64,000 nucleotides of DNA from Acorus gramineus (lineage: Eukaryota; Streptophyta; Magnoliopsida; Acorales; Acoraceae), in the NCBI GenBank assembly GCA_030737835.1, contig CM060849.1:24374855-24438854 (forward strand), in the 5' to 3' direction. Numbering within the stretch: position 1 is the stretch's first letter; each line of letters starts with the position of its first letter. The notes beneath the pieces were generated by a model that saw only the letters and a list, made by a program, of their open reading frames with translations, was not told where the DNA came from and searched no databases. Shown here in pieces: positions 1 to 11,333 of the stretch. The position numbers and the translations under genes were made by a program.

Positions 1-514
1 TGGATTTTTAAAATAAAATGTTAAGTACAGGTTTTTTTACCATCTCAATTCTAGCTCATACATTTTTTAATTTTTTCAACATATAACGCCTCATTCTTTT
101 GTGAAAAACAAAATATGTATTTCAATAAATTTCATTAAGTCATTAATAAAAAAAAATATATAAATAATTTAATGAGATATATAATTCATTAACACAGAGT
201 GTGTAATATTAACCATGTATATACACTGAAACTAGAAAATGGACTGCGTTGCTATATGACCGTTGTCCTAAGCTTCAACATCACAATTTCATTAATGGAA
301 TACGCGCTCCAAGAGCAGGGTGTGTCGGATTCTTCTTGTCTAACATTGAATGTTCTGACTCAATTATTAGTGAATAATATTCAAAAGCATATGAGATGAC
401 CACATTTTATTATTCCTGTCCTAATTCACCAACCATCCCAACATTGATTAATCTCCATGAAAAATAAAAATAAAAATAAAAATCAACCGCTACGAATCAC
501 AAACACATACACCG
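1..514. other. AT-rich intergenic DNA downstream of the protease gene
   Basis: This stretch is AT-rich with A and T runs. A 66-codon ORF at 199-399 has no recognisable domain and no gene-like composition. I see no supported gene. The last part, up to 514, would hold the 3' UTR of the minus-strand protease gene. Confidence 0.6.
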
Positions 515-1900
515 TTACGTAGCAGTCCCGATACAGTCCTTCCTCCGAAACAGCAACCGCTCCCGCTTCAGATCGAACACCATGTGATAGTTCTGCTGTT
601 GGAAACTCCCAATAATCACATCAGGTCCACCCGAAACCTCCACCGCATCAGAACCGTCCGTCACGATCATCAGACACGCGGCACCCGCATCACCCACCAA
701 CGAAAAACAGTTCTGTAACGGCAGATCCATATCGGCCCCGCCTTTGAAACGCAGCGCCATCTCGGGCAGCCCATCCAAATCGCCCGACACGCGAAAACAC
801 GGTCTCAGCCCCGTAACGGCCTCCACGTCAGCATCCCTCTCGTACCGATCTCCCACGTGCGACTCCACCGCACGTGCGACCTGCTCGAAGAGTCCCCTCG
901 CCAAGTACGTGAAGGTCGTCCCGGAGTCGACGATGGTTCCGCCTGGGGCGGAGGCGGCGGAGACCTTGATCGATTTGTCGCCGCCGCCGACGGAGATCTG
1001 CCTGAGACCGACGTAGTAGTAGGAGGAGGACGCGGGAGGGGCGGCGGCGGGGGGAGGGAGGAACGGCGTGGAGGAGGAGCCATCGGAGGAGTCCTCGGCG
1101 GGGCCGCCGAGGACGAGGGAGCCGGAGGCGGAGGGGTCGTCGTCGAAGCGGCGGGAGATGAGGCAGTAGGAGAAGCGGTCGAGGCGGAGCTGGGAGGGGA
1201 GAGAGGGCGGGGCGCGGCCGAAGCCGGCGATGCCGGAGGGTTGTCGCTGGGAGAGGACGGAGCAGCCGAAGGTGAAGTTGGCGATGGAAAGGTCAGGTAA
1301 GTGGAGAGTCTCGGACATTAGGATTCCGGCGGTGGATCCGGAGCCGTAGATGAGGAGATAGGGGGGACAGATCTGGTGGCAATTTGGGAAGTCGGGGGGG
1401 CAATAACGGCAATTGGAGAGGAAAGAAGGGGCGTGAATCCAGGAGCATTTGGGGTTTTTGCAGCCGATGAGTTTGGAGGAGAGGGAGAGTTTGGGAATGA
1501 AAGGGGGAAGTTTGGAGGGGTAGGAACAGCTGAGGCAGAGGTAGGAGTGGGTGCAGGGGAGCCAGAGGAGGGAGGAGCCGGTGTCGAAGACGAGAGGGAG
1601 GGATTGGGGTGGGGTGCCGAAGGAGAGGGAGAGGGAATAGCCGCCGTAGGAGTGGGGATAGAGGGGGGAGGTGGAGAGGGGAGTGGTGGTGGTCTTGGAA
1701 TGGCTGTGGTGTTTGATGTGGTGGGCGCGGGAGAGGGAGGAGGAGACGAGGAGGGAGAGGGTGTGGAGGGGGGTGGGGTTTGGTGGGGTTAGGGAGTGGA
1801 GGGAGAGAGTGATTGGGGTGGTGGGTTGGGAGGAGATGAAGGGAAGGAGGAGGAGGAGGAGGAGGAGGAGGAGGTGGTGGTGTGGGAGGGGTGGTGGCAT
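515..1900 (-). CDS. A1 family (nepenthesin-like) aspartyl protease, At3g52500/At4g16563 type
   Basis: Intronless ORF of 461 residues. Seen: a Leu-rich secretion signal (about residues 1-24), then a Ser/Thr/His-rich propeptide-like part. The core starts with YGGYSLSLSFGTPPQ and the first catalytic motif FDTGSS at 105-110 (Asp106). A Cys-rich insert between about 116 and 179 is typical of nepenthesin-like enzymes. The second catalytic motif VDSGTT lies at 324-329 (Asp325), and IIGSFQQQNYHMVFDL stands near the C-terminus. Known: such enzymes are secreted or vacuolar endopeptidases cleaving at acidic pH. Both catalytic aspartates and the whole fold are present at the usual length (450-500), so the gene looks functional. 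The phrase IGCKNPKCSWI resembles my memory of At3g52500. The start is the first ATG and gives a good signal peptide. The gene is very GC-rich against AT-rich flanks. The substrate is unknown. Confidence 0.93.
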   Translation of the reverse strand: MPPPLPHHHLLLLLLLLLLPFISSQPTTPITLSLHSLTPPNPTPLHTLSLLVSSSLSRAHHIKHHSHSKTTTTPLSTSPLYPHSYGGYSLSLSFGTPPQSLPLVFDTGSSLLWLPCTHSYLCLSCSYPSKLPPFIPKLSLSSKLIGCKNPKCSWIHAPSFLSNCRYCPPDFPNCHQICPPYLLIYGSGSTAGILMSETLHLPDLSIANFTFGCSVLSQRQPSGIAGFGRAPPSLPSQLRLDRFSYCLISRRFDDDPSASGSLVLGGPAEDSSDGSSSTPFLPPPAAAPPASSSYYYVGLRQISVGGGDKSIKVSAASAPGGTIVDSGTTFTYLARGLFEQVARAVESHVGDRYERDADVEAVTGLRPCFRVSGDLDGLPEMALRFKGGADMDLPLQNCFSLVGDAGAACLMIVTDGSDAVEVSGGPDVIIGSFQQQNYHMVFDLKRERLLFRRKDCIGTAT

Positions 1901-3375
1901 TGTGGTTGGGGAGACTGATTATCTAGATGTTAGTGGTGGTGGTGGTGGTGATGTTTGGAAGTGTGTATGTTATTGTATTATTATATCACATGATGAGGGG
2001 ATGTGTAATATCAGGGAAGCTGGTTTGAAACATGTGCTGTGTTACACTGTGTTACATTATTTTGTTAGCGTGATACATTTACTCTTAATAAGAGATATAT
2101 ATCAATAAGATATATATTTCAATTAATATTCTTTTATAAATGAATTCATGTATTTTATTATAATATATAATTTATTTATTTTTATCAAAACACATGTTTT
2201 ATTAGGTATATTATTTTTTAAAATACATATAGACTATAATTGGTGTTGAAAAAATGATTGTTTGTAATGTTTTCCTTGAAATAATGGTGGGGATACTGAT
2301 ATACATGTACAATTAGCATTCAATTTGGATGGATACATGCATGCTTTTTTTCTAATATTGTGTATTTTATTAGACAATTATATATATGCAATATGTTTGG
2401 TTTTAAGGATAAATTATCATGAGTGCATGGTATATATAAAATCTATTAACTTTGTAAAAAAACTAAAAATATCATTATTCTAATAAAAAAATTATTATTT
2501 CATTCAAAATCAGAATAGTTACAAATAACTTTTATGATAAAGAGGACAAATTATTCTATAATCATTTCTCTGTCATTTATTCTCTTTATACCTCTGTTTG
2601 TCAAACTAAAAGGATTAAGGTGCACCTTCATTTTATGGCATCCCTTGACGAGGAGATGTCTAGTTTTTGGAAGGTCGGTTGTGATACTGGTGGATGTGCA
2701 TTAATGACTGCTAATGGTCCATGCAAAAAAATTCATTGAAGACTGTACATAGGTGTTTCTTTTGAAGGCATATACAAGGAGTTGATTTATTACATAAAAA
2801 AAGCTTAACAAAGAAACTTGCTGTGTATTTAAGCCGGGGACAATTCTTGTCTGATGTATCAGTTTGACCAGTTATTTTAATTTGAAATAGTCTTATTTTC
2901 AGAGATTTAGACAAAAATAAAATAAAATAATGTCAAGGTGAATAATTTGTCCCGAAGTGTTTAGGGTAAACTAGAAAAATGACCTTTAATATGCCAACCC
3001 TGTTTTCATGTACATTTTTAAAAGAACAATGTTAGGGAACCAACGGGACGTGCATGTTGTCTATATCTATTTAATTTTTTAAGTAATAATAAATGTGTTT
3101 TAATAAAAATTTATTAGAACACATTATTATAATAATAATAATTTATTGAGGTATACCTATATTTCACATTGGAAGGTTATTGGGGTATATAAATTGTTTG
3201 CAAGATTTACTCAGCTGACTACTTGTAATAATGTTTTTTTTTTAAATAGTATTATTATATGGTACAGTAAGGACACATGTTTGAAAAGTGGATTAAATAT
3301 GGATAAAATCCAATCAATGTTGTATACTATGAGTTCTTATCATTGATATGTAAAACAATGAGTTTTATAACAATT
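1901..3375. other. Intergenic region upstream of the protease gene
   Basis: The first 150 bases are the likely 5' UTR/core promoter of the minus-strand protease and hold a (GGT)n-type microsatellite near 1930-1950. The rest is AT-rich with short runs. No coding region, RNA gene or clear repeat was recognised. Confidence 0.5.
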
Positions 3376-4330
3376 CTAGGTATCATGTCAATCTCACATC
3401 GAGACTAACAAGAAATGATGTGATTCATCGTGCATTGACTGGATCTCATCTTGGTTAAATAAGCGAGATGCATTTTTCAATTATATGTGTAGAAGAAAAA
3501 TCTCGTGCTCTTTCTGAGAGCATCACGTGTCTTAGTTAATCCGGTAAACAGGTGGCATAACCCAGTCTAGATTAAAACCGAATATCCTTCAACCGTGATA
3601 GGATGCCTTGCCGAAAGGATCCTACTCGTGAAGTCCTGCTTGGGGATCCTCCAACCCGAGTAGTGTACCTCGAACCGTGTCTCCTATGTCGAGGGAGTTA
3701 TGTCGAGGAGGCTTTGCGACCAATCCAACAATGCCTTGACGACGACCAGTCTAGCCATCAACATAGAATATGACCGTTGGAGCGTCCTCAAGGTTAATCC
3801 TCTTGACTTGGGTTCGAACACGGTCTTAACCATAGGAGTAGGGAGACTACAGACACTACAAGGCAAAACCAGTGCTACTCTGCTCTGCCGAATTGGTAGA
3901 GACGTGCCATGACCCCAACAAGTCGTCTGTCACTGCTTGTCACAGTCCCGTTTAAGGCCAATAAGGCTGCACCACGTGGCCATGACATCATAACAAACCC
4001 CCAGTCATGTAACTCGCAGAATCTTTCATGTCAAAAGATTCTAGCCGAGACAAAGAGATGTCTAGGCAAGAAATGACGTGGCCACTCACTTGGCTAAAAG
4101 GGCAAGGAAACGATAGAGAAGACATTTACATGTAAGCACTCAAGAAACACCCTAGTCTTCTGCTTTTAAAGTCATATTCTCCATTCATTCACTCCACTAG
4201 CTTGAGCATCAAAGTCTTTTTGGCCAACACAATACCGGTATAATTTAGGCTCTCTTGATACAGATCTCATGCGCGATGACCCGAACCTTCACGTGAAGAT
4301 AGATCTCCGATCCGACTACACTTATTAAGA
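3376..4330 (+). mobile_element. LTR-like fossil, probably from a Ty3/Gypsy-type element
   Basis: The composition is unlike the AT-rich flanks. Near 4195-4240 is a phrase (CTAGCTTGAGCATCAAAGTC...) that recurs in plant LTRs of the Gypsy group. A related phrase stands near 9480-9520 in the other LTR-like fossil. No internal coding domain is present, so it may be a solo or fragmentary LTR. Ends are approximate and no target duplication was identified. It looks old and degraded. Confidence 0.45.
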
Positions 4331-4795
4331 GAAAATACTACTTTCAATCTGAATTAAAAAAAATTTAAAAACAAAAATAATCATAAGATAAAAAAAATTG
4401 TTATACAGAGTCCCTAAAGATTTTTTTAATGATCAATCATTTGTTTGGGAAAAGTAATCACCTAAATTTGTCACTATATACACACACATATATATATTTT
4501 TCACAAGTGCATGAGCCATCCGTAGCTGGCAATAGTCACATAAGCATCAGCAAAACAGGGGCGGTGATTTTAAGAATAAAAATCCGGGTAAAAGTACAGA
4601 TGGATCTCGGGATCTGGACTTTTTAAATGGACCCAAGGCCCCACGAAGTGAACGGTCCAGGTTTCATGATAGTAAAACAAGGGACGACATAGAGGTGGTT
4701 GGAAAGAAAAAGAAAAATATTAGCCGTTGAAATGAACTTCTCCCGCCAGCTGTGCCCAAAACAATTATATTCGGTGGGACACTTTTACCCCCAAA
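4331..4795. other. Intergenic DNA, no gene seen
   Basis: AT-rich spacer with a slightly GC-richer centre near 4500-4770. ORF 4429-4626 has no recognisable domain. Nothing else is supported. Confidence 0.5.
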
Positions 4796-5221
4796 AAAAA
4801 ACCTATTATAAGGCCTAAAAGCTTGGATAAGCAAATTGTGAAATTATTTATCAGAGTTTATTTATGTTAATAAATAAAAATATTTATTATTATTATTTTA
4901 AAAAATTTATCTCACCTAATAATCTGACACGGATTTTAAAAACTATCACATCTATCAAATCAGTCATACATCTCTCACACTATTCACAAGGGTATAGTTG
5001 TCATTTAAAAAATCATAAACTCTTATTCATCTCTTATCAACTATTTATCATCACTCTATCCAAAGTGAACCAAACAATAAAAAAAAATCATTTTTACGTT
5101 TCTCAGTGAGAATAGCTGGAAAAGGCAACCAAATTTTTTTTGCTTATTCAGTCTGGATTGTTATCTATTCCAGTATAGTTTATCAAGAGCGAATAACCAA
5201 TATTACACCCCATACAGGGGG
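4796..5221 (-). mobile_element. MITE, inverted copy of the family found twice near 31.4-32.5 kb
   Basis: Read on the minus strand, this segment matches the repeat units at 31381-31910 and 31967-32487 along most of its length. Shared phrases include ATAGATAACAATCCAG, AATAAGCAACTTTTTG-like text, AAATGACAATTATACCC-like text and GTGTGAGAGATATATGATTG-like text. The right end reads CCCCATACAGGGGG followed by TTA. The left end is less clear and may be truncated. It is non-coding, about 430 bp. Confidence 0.7.
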
Positions 5222-5224
5222 TTA

Positions 5225-5662
5225 GCCCATGTTTTGTTTGAAAATTAAGTTATTTTGAGGTTTATTGCTATTCTATTATAAATAAGAATAACATGATTTT
5301 TCTTTTTGTGTTTTGAATTATTATTGTTAGAAAACGTAATAATAAAGTTTTATTGTTTGGATGAAATGTGAATAAGGTGTGAATGAAAATTTATAAAAGG
5401 TGAAAAAATGATGACAATTCATTTGACAATTGATCTATAAGATGTAATAACAATTCATTCGACAGTGAGCCCACATATTCTTTTGGGTTGAATAACATAG
5501 AATAACTTACTTACAAGGGTTAGCTGAAATCCATATACCACTCTATACCAATTAATTTTGATATACAGATTCTTATTTATTTCAGTCATCCATGAATCCA
5601 TTTTGAGGCTACTCTAACTAATTCCCATTTATTCTAGGTTTATTCTCAAATCAAATGGGGGC
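5225..5662. mobile_element. TTA-flanked MITE (PIF/Harbinger-like), abutting the previous MITE
   Basis: The segment starts GCCCATGTTTTGTTTG and ends CAAATGGGGGC, giving imperfect terminal inverted repeats that begin GCCC. TTA lies directly outside both ends (5222-5224 and 5663-5665), the target duplication expected of PIF/Harbinger-type elements. An internal phrase, CATTCGACAGTGAGCCCACA, is echoed in inverted form inside the 57073-58400 element. No transposase is encoded. Confidence 0.65.
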
Positions 5663-6104
5663 TTAGGCACGGCTGTTTTTGGGTTTACAAAAAAATTTAA
5701 GTTTTTAAATTTGTTTTTAAACAAAAAAAATCTTGCATCTTAATTAAAAGTCACAAACATTTTGGTAAAAAAGAAAATCAAGAATTAATTTTTTCAGTGT
5801 CAGTAAAAAGAGAGTTTCCTCTGAACTCATTTTTCCAACCTAGCTTTTGAAGAAAAGCCCGCTAACACCCAATCATGTTTTGAAATGGGGTTTTATGTTC
5901 CGTTTGAAACCCGTTTGAACATACCTTTTCTTTTAGAGAAATAAAAAAGTGCAAATGTGTTTTCAAAATAACATATTTAATAAAAAAATTGTTTTAACTT
6001 TTAAAACAAAAAAAAATATATTTTTCAAAAGCAAAGAAAATGAGGTTTTAGAAATCGCTCTTTTTAAGTTACCTATGGTGTAAAACATTTCAAACAGATT
6101 TTCA
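5663..6104. other. AT-rich DNA into which the LINE inserted
   Basis: Long A and T runs with a few GTTTGAAAC-like phrases near 5890-5920 that look like old MITE debris. No gene is seen. It is continuous with 8479 onward once the LINE and one copy of its target duplication are removed. Confidence 0.5.
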
Positions 6105-6120
6105 AAAGTCTCCTTATATT
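6105..6120. repeat. Target-site duplication, left copy
   Basis: AAAGTCTCCTTATATT here is identical to 8463-8478. The two 16-bp copies bracket the LINE exactly, so they record its insertion. Confidence 0.93.
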
Positions 6121-8462
6121 TTTTTTGAAAGTGGTAATTCATTTATAACTATTGAGAGGTTACAAATGAGTTGAAAATGTGGAAGATCAGAAGCAAAGAA
6201 GAAAAATAGAAAATCAAGGACTAAAGAGATCCCCGACTGGTATAAAAACAAAAACAACTGGACGTTCTCCCCCCCTGCAACACGAGGTGTACCACCACGG
6301 AGAGCAACGAGTCCAAATCTCCTCGCCTCTTGCGCTTGGCTCAAACCTCAATACCGATTGTTCACCCTGTGACGATAACTGCCTTTGCTCCAGCTAGAAG
6401 TTTGCCCCAATCTCTTAACATTGCCACTGTATCCTTCCAAAGGTTCTCCATATACACAGGTTGGCTATTAAAGATCCTCCTATTCCGAGTAAGCCAAATG
6501 TTCCACAGCCCCACCGGGATCACGCTCCAAAAAATTCTTCCTCGAGCGCTACCATCTCCATGACTTGATCTGGCCAACATCGCCTCCCACAACTCATGCA
6601 GATTGTTGAAGTGGCATGAGACCCCTGTTGCCGCCCCGAGTGTGTCCCATAATTCGACAGAGAAAGGGCAATTGAGGAGAGGTTTTCTATAGTCTCAGAC
6701 CCAGCACCACATATCACACAATCCGTCTTTGCCTCCAGTCTCCATTTCGCTCGGTACACTCTTGTCAAGATTCTGCCCTGCAACACCAGCCATAGGAAGA
6801 TTTTAATTTTGCAAGGAATCTTCCATTTCCATAACACCAGTATTTGCGCGGCCATGCACGGGTGACCAGACTGTGATCTCTACCACCACTTGTATCCATG
6901 TTTCATCGAGTATTCCTCCTTAGGAGGATTGCCGCACATCAGAGAGTCCGCACCCAAGGGTGATGGTCCCCGCGTGGGGAGGCAGTTTAGTAATACAGCA
7001 AGGCCGGATACTTACCTCTCCCTCTTGATGCTTCTCAAGTTCAGGACCCATCCCCCCCCCCCCCTCTCCCTTGTTCAGCTAGACAGTGCTAGCTCTCTCA
7101 TCCTTCGATTCGGCAGCTAGAAACAAGTGCGTGAATTGCACGCAGAAAGGAGCCTCCCAGCACTAGTTGTCTCACCAAAAACGTATGCGTTCTCCATTCC
7201 CGAGCCTCCACCTAATGCCATTCACAAATTCCTCTCCTAATTCAAGCGAGCCTTTGCATAGAAACGACATTTTTTGCGAGATATTAAGGAAAGGAGTTCC
7301 TGTAGTTCACCGGGCGTATCTTTCTCTGATAAGTCGTTGTCACATCGAATTATCATTTGCCACCCATCTCCATAGCCATTTAGATAGCAATGCTTGGTTC
7401 ATCGTTTTTAAATCCACTATCCCCAGCCCTCCTTTTTCCCTTAGGTGGCATAAGTTAGCCCATCTGACCAAACAAGGGCTATTCGCATCTGGACTTGTCC
7501 TGTTACAAAAGAAGCGACATCTGATGGAGTCCAGGGACTTGAGGATAGCCTTAGGAAGTCAGAATGAAGAGAGATAGAACAATGGCAGGTTTGAAATCAC
7601 GGCCCGTAGCAGAGTATATTCCCCTCCATACTTAGCACCCGGTTTTGCCACTCTTCGAGCCTTTTTTGTACTTGATCAATTAGCAGTGCCCAAATCTTTA
7701 AGGAGGAGCCTGTGTTGAACCAAAGGAAGCCCAAGGTGTTTGGATGGAAGGTTTAGTAATTGGCACCCTAAAATGCTCGTTAGGTACTCTGTGATAGATG
7801 CCTCCACGTTGACTGTAAACAAAGCACTTTTTGATCAGTTTATGTGCAGCCCGGATATTAGCGCATAACAGTGGAGAATGAAATGGATTCCCGCCATTAT
7901 TGGTACCGAGGGTGCAATGAACACCATTGTATCGTCAGCATATTGAAGGTGGGTGATGGGCGTAACCCCCCGCACGCATGACAGTCCCTCTATCCAGCCA
8001 TCCGCTACCGCCTTGCCACACATTCTACTCAAAGCATTTGCCACTAACGAGAATAGGAGCGGCGATAACGGATCGCCCTGTCTCAAACCTCTACTGAATG
8101 GAAAGAAACCATGAACCGCTCCATTGATTGCCACAAAGGCTCGCATTGTTGATATGTAGTTTGTGATCATCTTCAGCCACATCGGGAAAAAGCCATGCAA
8201 GCGGAGCACCTGAAAAAGAAAGTTTCAATCGACCCGATCGTAAGCTTTGGAAAAATCCAGTTTGACAATGGTGTCGCTTCTCTTATCTCTATATAGACAG
8301 GAAATCAATTTTTGTGTAATCACATAACCATCTTGTAGGCTTCGTCCTGGTAGGAACGTGGACTGATTTTCATCAATCATAAGTGCACATATCGACCGGA
8401 GGCGCTTCGCCATCACCTTCGCCACAATCATATAACCCCCGTTTACTAGACAGATTGGACGG
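6121..8462 (-). mobile_element. 5'-truncated L1-type LINE with reverse transcriptase and zinc-binding C-terminal region
   Basis: On the minus strand, 8431-8225 reads as reverse transcriptase (FLPGRSLQDGYVI, then VKLDFSKAYDRVD). It continues at 8209-7835 with SRGLRQGDPLSPLLFSLVA and the catalytic box YADD. The part at 6855-6520 reads as the zf-RVT region (KIPCKIKIFLWLVLQGRI, then CVICGAGSE). The endonuclease and 5' part are absent. A TGA stop at 8225-8227 follows KAYDRVD, where family members usually have Trp, and other frame breaks occur downstream, so it cannot make a working enzyme. A short T run at 6119-6126 is the remains of the poly(A) tail. Perfect 16-bp target duplications at 6105-6120 and 8463-8478 prove insertion by target-primed reverse transcription. 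Confidence 0.92.
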
Positions 8463-8478
8463 AAAGTCTCCTTATATT
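8463..8478. repeat. Target-site duplication, right copy
   Basis: Identical 16-bp partner of 6105-6120. It marks the truncated 5' end of the minus-strand LINE. Confidence 0.93.
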
Positions 8479-8925
8479 AAATTCCATTCGACACATATTT
8501 TGCATAATCTAACTTAAAACATCTTATTAGTGTTTTAAAATCCAACCCAACCCAACCCAGACTATTGAATAGGTTAAACCTTCATCAATTCAAGTTAGTT
8601 TTATCCCCAAAATCCGATGTTTACAAAAATTGATAAAAATCAATAAATCCACTGGTTGAATTGACAATTTATAAAACATGATACAAGTTGATAAAATGGT
8701 TGGTTCTTCACAGAAACTAAGATTATTACTTGTTAAAATATTTAATCCAATAAAAAAATTAAATATTATGTAATAAAATCTTGCTAGAATGTTAAGTAAA
8801 AGTCTAAAATATATTAAATTTGAATTTGATAATTACATAATGTTTTCCAAAAGTATTTCATGTTATTTTCCTGAATCAGTTATTTAGTAATTTTGACTAA
8901 TATAATTATTATGGTATAATAATGT
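8479..8925. other. AT-rich intergenic DNA
   Basis: It contains a short CCAACCCAACCCAACCCAG tract at about 8542-8560, a common feature of GC-patterned plant transposon debris, and otherwise AT-rich sequence. No gene is seen. Confidence 0.45.
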
Positions 8926-9610
8926 TACTGAGGAAAAATCTGCATCCTATCAAAGGGCGATACATGATAAAAGTGGTGGGTGAAAATCATCGCACTCAGT
9001 AACCGATAACCTAATTTAATAAAAGCAGAACATATGAGTATCGATTAGGCACTCTCGAGTAGGTAAGACACAACTAGACTGGTCTCCCCTCGAGATGACT
9101 CAGATCTAGTCGGACAACTTTACACCTTAAGGGCGAATGCCAAATTATAGCTCGTGCAGGACCTCGAGTCTCGACTAGACAGAGAGCACGAGTAGAATCT
9201 TTAAAACGATCAAACGTCCACCAAGTCGGTAACCATCATGTTGTTGATTGAGACCCGTTATCCATTAAACATAAATAATTAAGGGGATGCTTAACTACAT
9301 TAAAGCAGGGTGGTTACCACAAAACTTACCCACTAACAGTCATTAATGGGAAAAACTGTTACAACGGCTATATGGCCATGTGAACCCTATAAAAAGGGAA
9401 AGGTTCATCAAATCAAGGTATGGATTTTATTTGCTAACAAACCACATTAAGTGAGATTATCCTTTCTTGAACTCCCTTACTAACTTAAGTATCAGAGTCC
9501 TTTTAGCTAGCACCACACCGATGTCCCCCTTGTTTCTTTGTAAGCACAGAAACCATATTCGGTCGGTTTCAAATCCGACAAGAAGACTCCGTCCTCTTCA
9601 TACATGATTC
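8926..9610 (+). mobile_element. Second LTR-like fossil, probably Ty3/Gypsy-type
   Basis: It begins near TGTTACTGAGG. Near 9385-9400 is a possible LTR TATA context (CCCTATAAAAAGGG). Near 9480-9530 it carries the phrase TAACTTAAGTATCAGAGTCC, which parallels 4195-4240 in the first fossil. No coding domains remain and the ends are approximate. It looks old and degraded. Confidence 0.45.
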
Positions 9611-10314
9611 AAATCCAATTAATCCAACTATTAAATAGTGGCTCTTAATCCGTTTATTATTTTCAATTCAATGGAAGGTTCGATTTTTAAAATATTGAAT
9701 AAGAGGACATAAAGACACTATAGCTCACATCTTATGAGAGATCATCATTTGTGAAAGTCCACTTAATTGGACGGTGATGAGAGGATCCACAAAAAAAAAT
9801 CACCTAATTTTTTAAGAGCGGAAGATTGAAAGTCATTGTAGGGTTTTTTTTAACCGTATGATGAAGATGTTGACTACACCTAAATTTTAAAATTAGGGGG
9901 GTTATGGTATTTGCATCTTATCCTTTTATTATTACATATGTATATATTTTATCAAAAAAAATATATATAAATAAAAATATTTAATCCATTCAAGTATATA
10001 TATTTTATTTTTATAAAATGATAGATTTTATTAAATCAACATATATTTAAAAAAAATTTAAAAAATGTTTGGTTAAAAAAAAAAAATGAGTACATGAACA
10101 ACGAGTGTCGCGGGATAGCTGGCACCGTCAGTCAGTTCTCATTTTTTAAACTTTATTTCACTTAATCCTAACTCAATTTAAACCCATCAAACCCATCCAA
10201 AGTGAGCTTTCAATGGAATTATTACTTGTGAGGGTGGGCGCTGAGACACTGAGACATTTTTGTAATCAATGCCTGTATGCATACCCCACGTCACCTAACA
10301 CAATATATTATTGG
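9611..10314. other. AT-rich intergenic DNA
   Basis: AT-rich spacer with long poly(A) and poly(T) runs and no coding signal. Nothing specific was recognised. Confidence 0.45.
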
Positions 10315-10585
10315 GATTTTTAGTTTTAAGTTCCCACAAACCATCATATTTAGTGATCGATCCCTCCCTTCTTCGTATTTAGGTTTTAGTCCCCCGATTT
10401 AAAGGATAATTCATGGATAGGTCTCTCACAGGAACTAAAAAGTAAATTAAATAATTTATGGATAGGTCCCTCTTAGGGACTAAAAAGGAACTATCATTTA
10501 AATCTGGGGACTAAAACCTAAATACGAAGAAGGGAGGGATCAATCACTAAATATGATGGTTTGTGGGGACTTAAAACTAAAAATC
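10315..10585. mobile_element. 271-bp foldback MITE, copy 1
   Basis: Begins GATTTTTAGTTTTAAG and ends with its inverted complement. About 78 bases at each end pair almost perfectly and include ACCATCATATTTAGTGAT and CTTCGTATTTAGGTTTTAG. A second copy of the same length lies at 45861-46131. The whole sequence could fold into one hairpin. It is non-coding, and the superfamily is unsure because no clear target duplication is visible. Confidence 0.85.
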
Positions 10586-10701
10586 TCTATATTAAAACTC
10601 TAATAGAACATGTACTCGCTAGTCAATATCAATATGTACTGTATTATGAATAACATAAAAATATATATATTTAATTCATTAAAGTATTTATTTCGTTTGT
10701 T

Positions 10702-11333
10702 TAAGGGTCATCAAAAAGTCCGCGGTTTGAAAGTCCGGCCTGAGCCTGTTCTCAGGCCGGCCCGGCACGGCCAATTTTTAGGGTGGGGCGGGCTAGGGCC
10801 GTCATTCCTGGGCCTGGCCCGGCCCGCAGCCTGCCCCAAGTGGGCCCGTCCGGGCTGGCCTGTAGGCTCACCCGCGGGCCCGGCCCGTAGGCTCATGGTG
10901 GCAATTCAATAAATGAGTAACATGTAATTTTTATTTGAATTGTGGTTGAATTATACAAATTATTGATATTGATGTAGGTGTCAACCTAGTTAGGTAAATG
11001 TATTTATTTATTTTTTCAAATAATTTATTCATTTAATATTTTTATTTAAAAATTCAATAGATATAAATATTTTTTTTAACATTATACTTTAAATTTTGTG
11101 TTATTTTAACATTATATACAAATGAACAATTTAAAATTAAAAAATCAAAAGAAAAAAGATGTTTAGAATTTGAACTCGTAGGCCCGTCCGTGGGCCCAAA
11201 CCCAGGCCCGGCCCCTGAGACCCGGGCCCGTGGGTAGGACCTGAGCCCTGTTTTTTTGCCGTGGCCTGGCCCGGGCCCACTGGCCAAGTAGGCTCGCGGA
11301 CCTGGGCCCTATTCCGTTGCCGATCCCTAATTT
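10702..11333. mobile_element. GC-patterned hAT-like non-autonomous element, copy 1
   Basis: Two GC-rich ends made of CCCGGCCCG-type words (10725-10900 and 11180-11320) flank an AT-rich core. The whole unit is repeated at 37038-37642 with the same core phrase AATAAATGAGTAACATGTAA. The outer ends read TAAGGGTCATCAAAAAG and, in reverse complement, TAGGGATCGGCAACGG, which fit the TAGGG-type ends of plant hAT elements. A clear 8-bp duplication was not found. No transposase is encoded, and the ORFs within it are composition artefacts. Confidence 0.7.

Noticed and set aside
744-1792. Plus-strand ORFs (744-1016, 857-1300, 1376-1792) opposite the protease
   Set aside because: They are low-complexity Gly/Glu/Arg-rich readings of the GC-rich antisense strand of a clear protease gene.
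7167-7577. 136-codon plus-strand ORF
   Set aside because: It is the antisense reading of the minus-strand LINE and has no domain of its own.
8542-8560. Telomere-like CCAACCCAACCCAACCCAG
   Set aside because: The plant telomere unit is CCCTAAA. This is a CCAAC-type word and too short.
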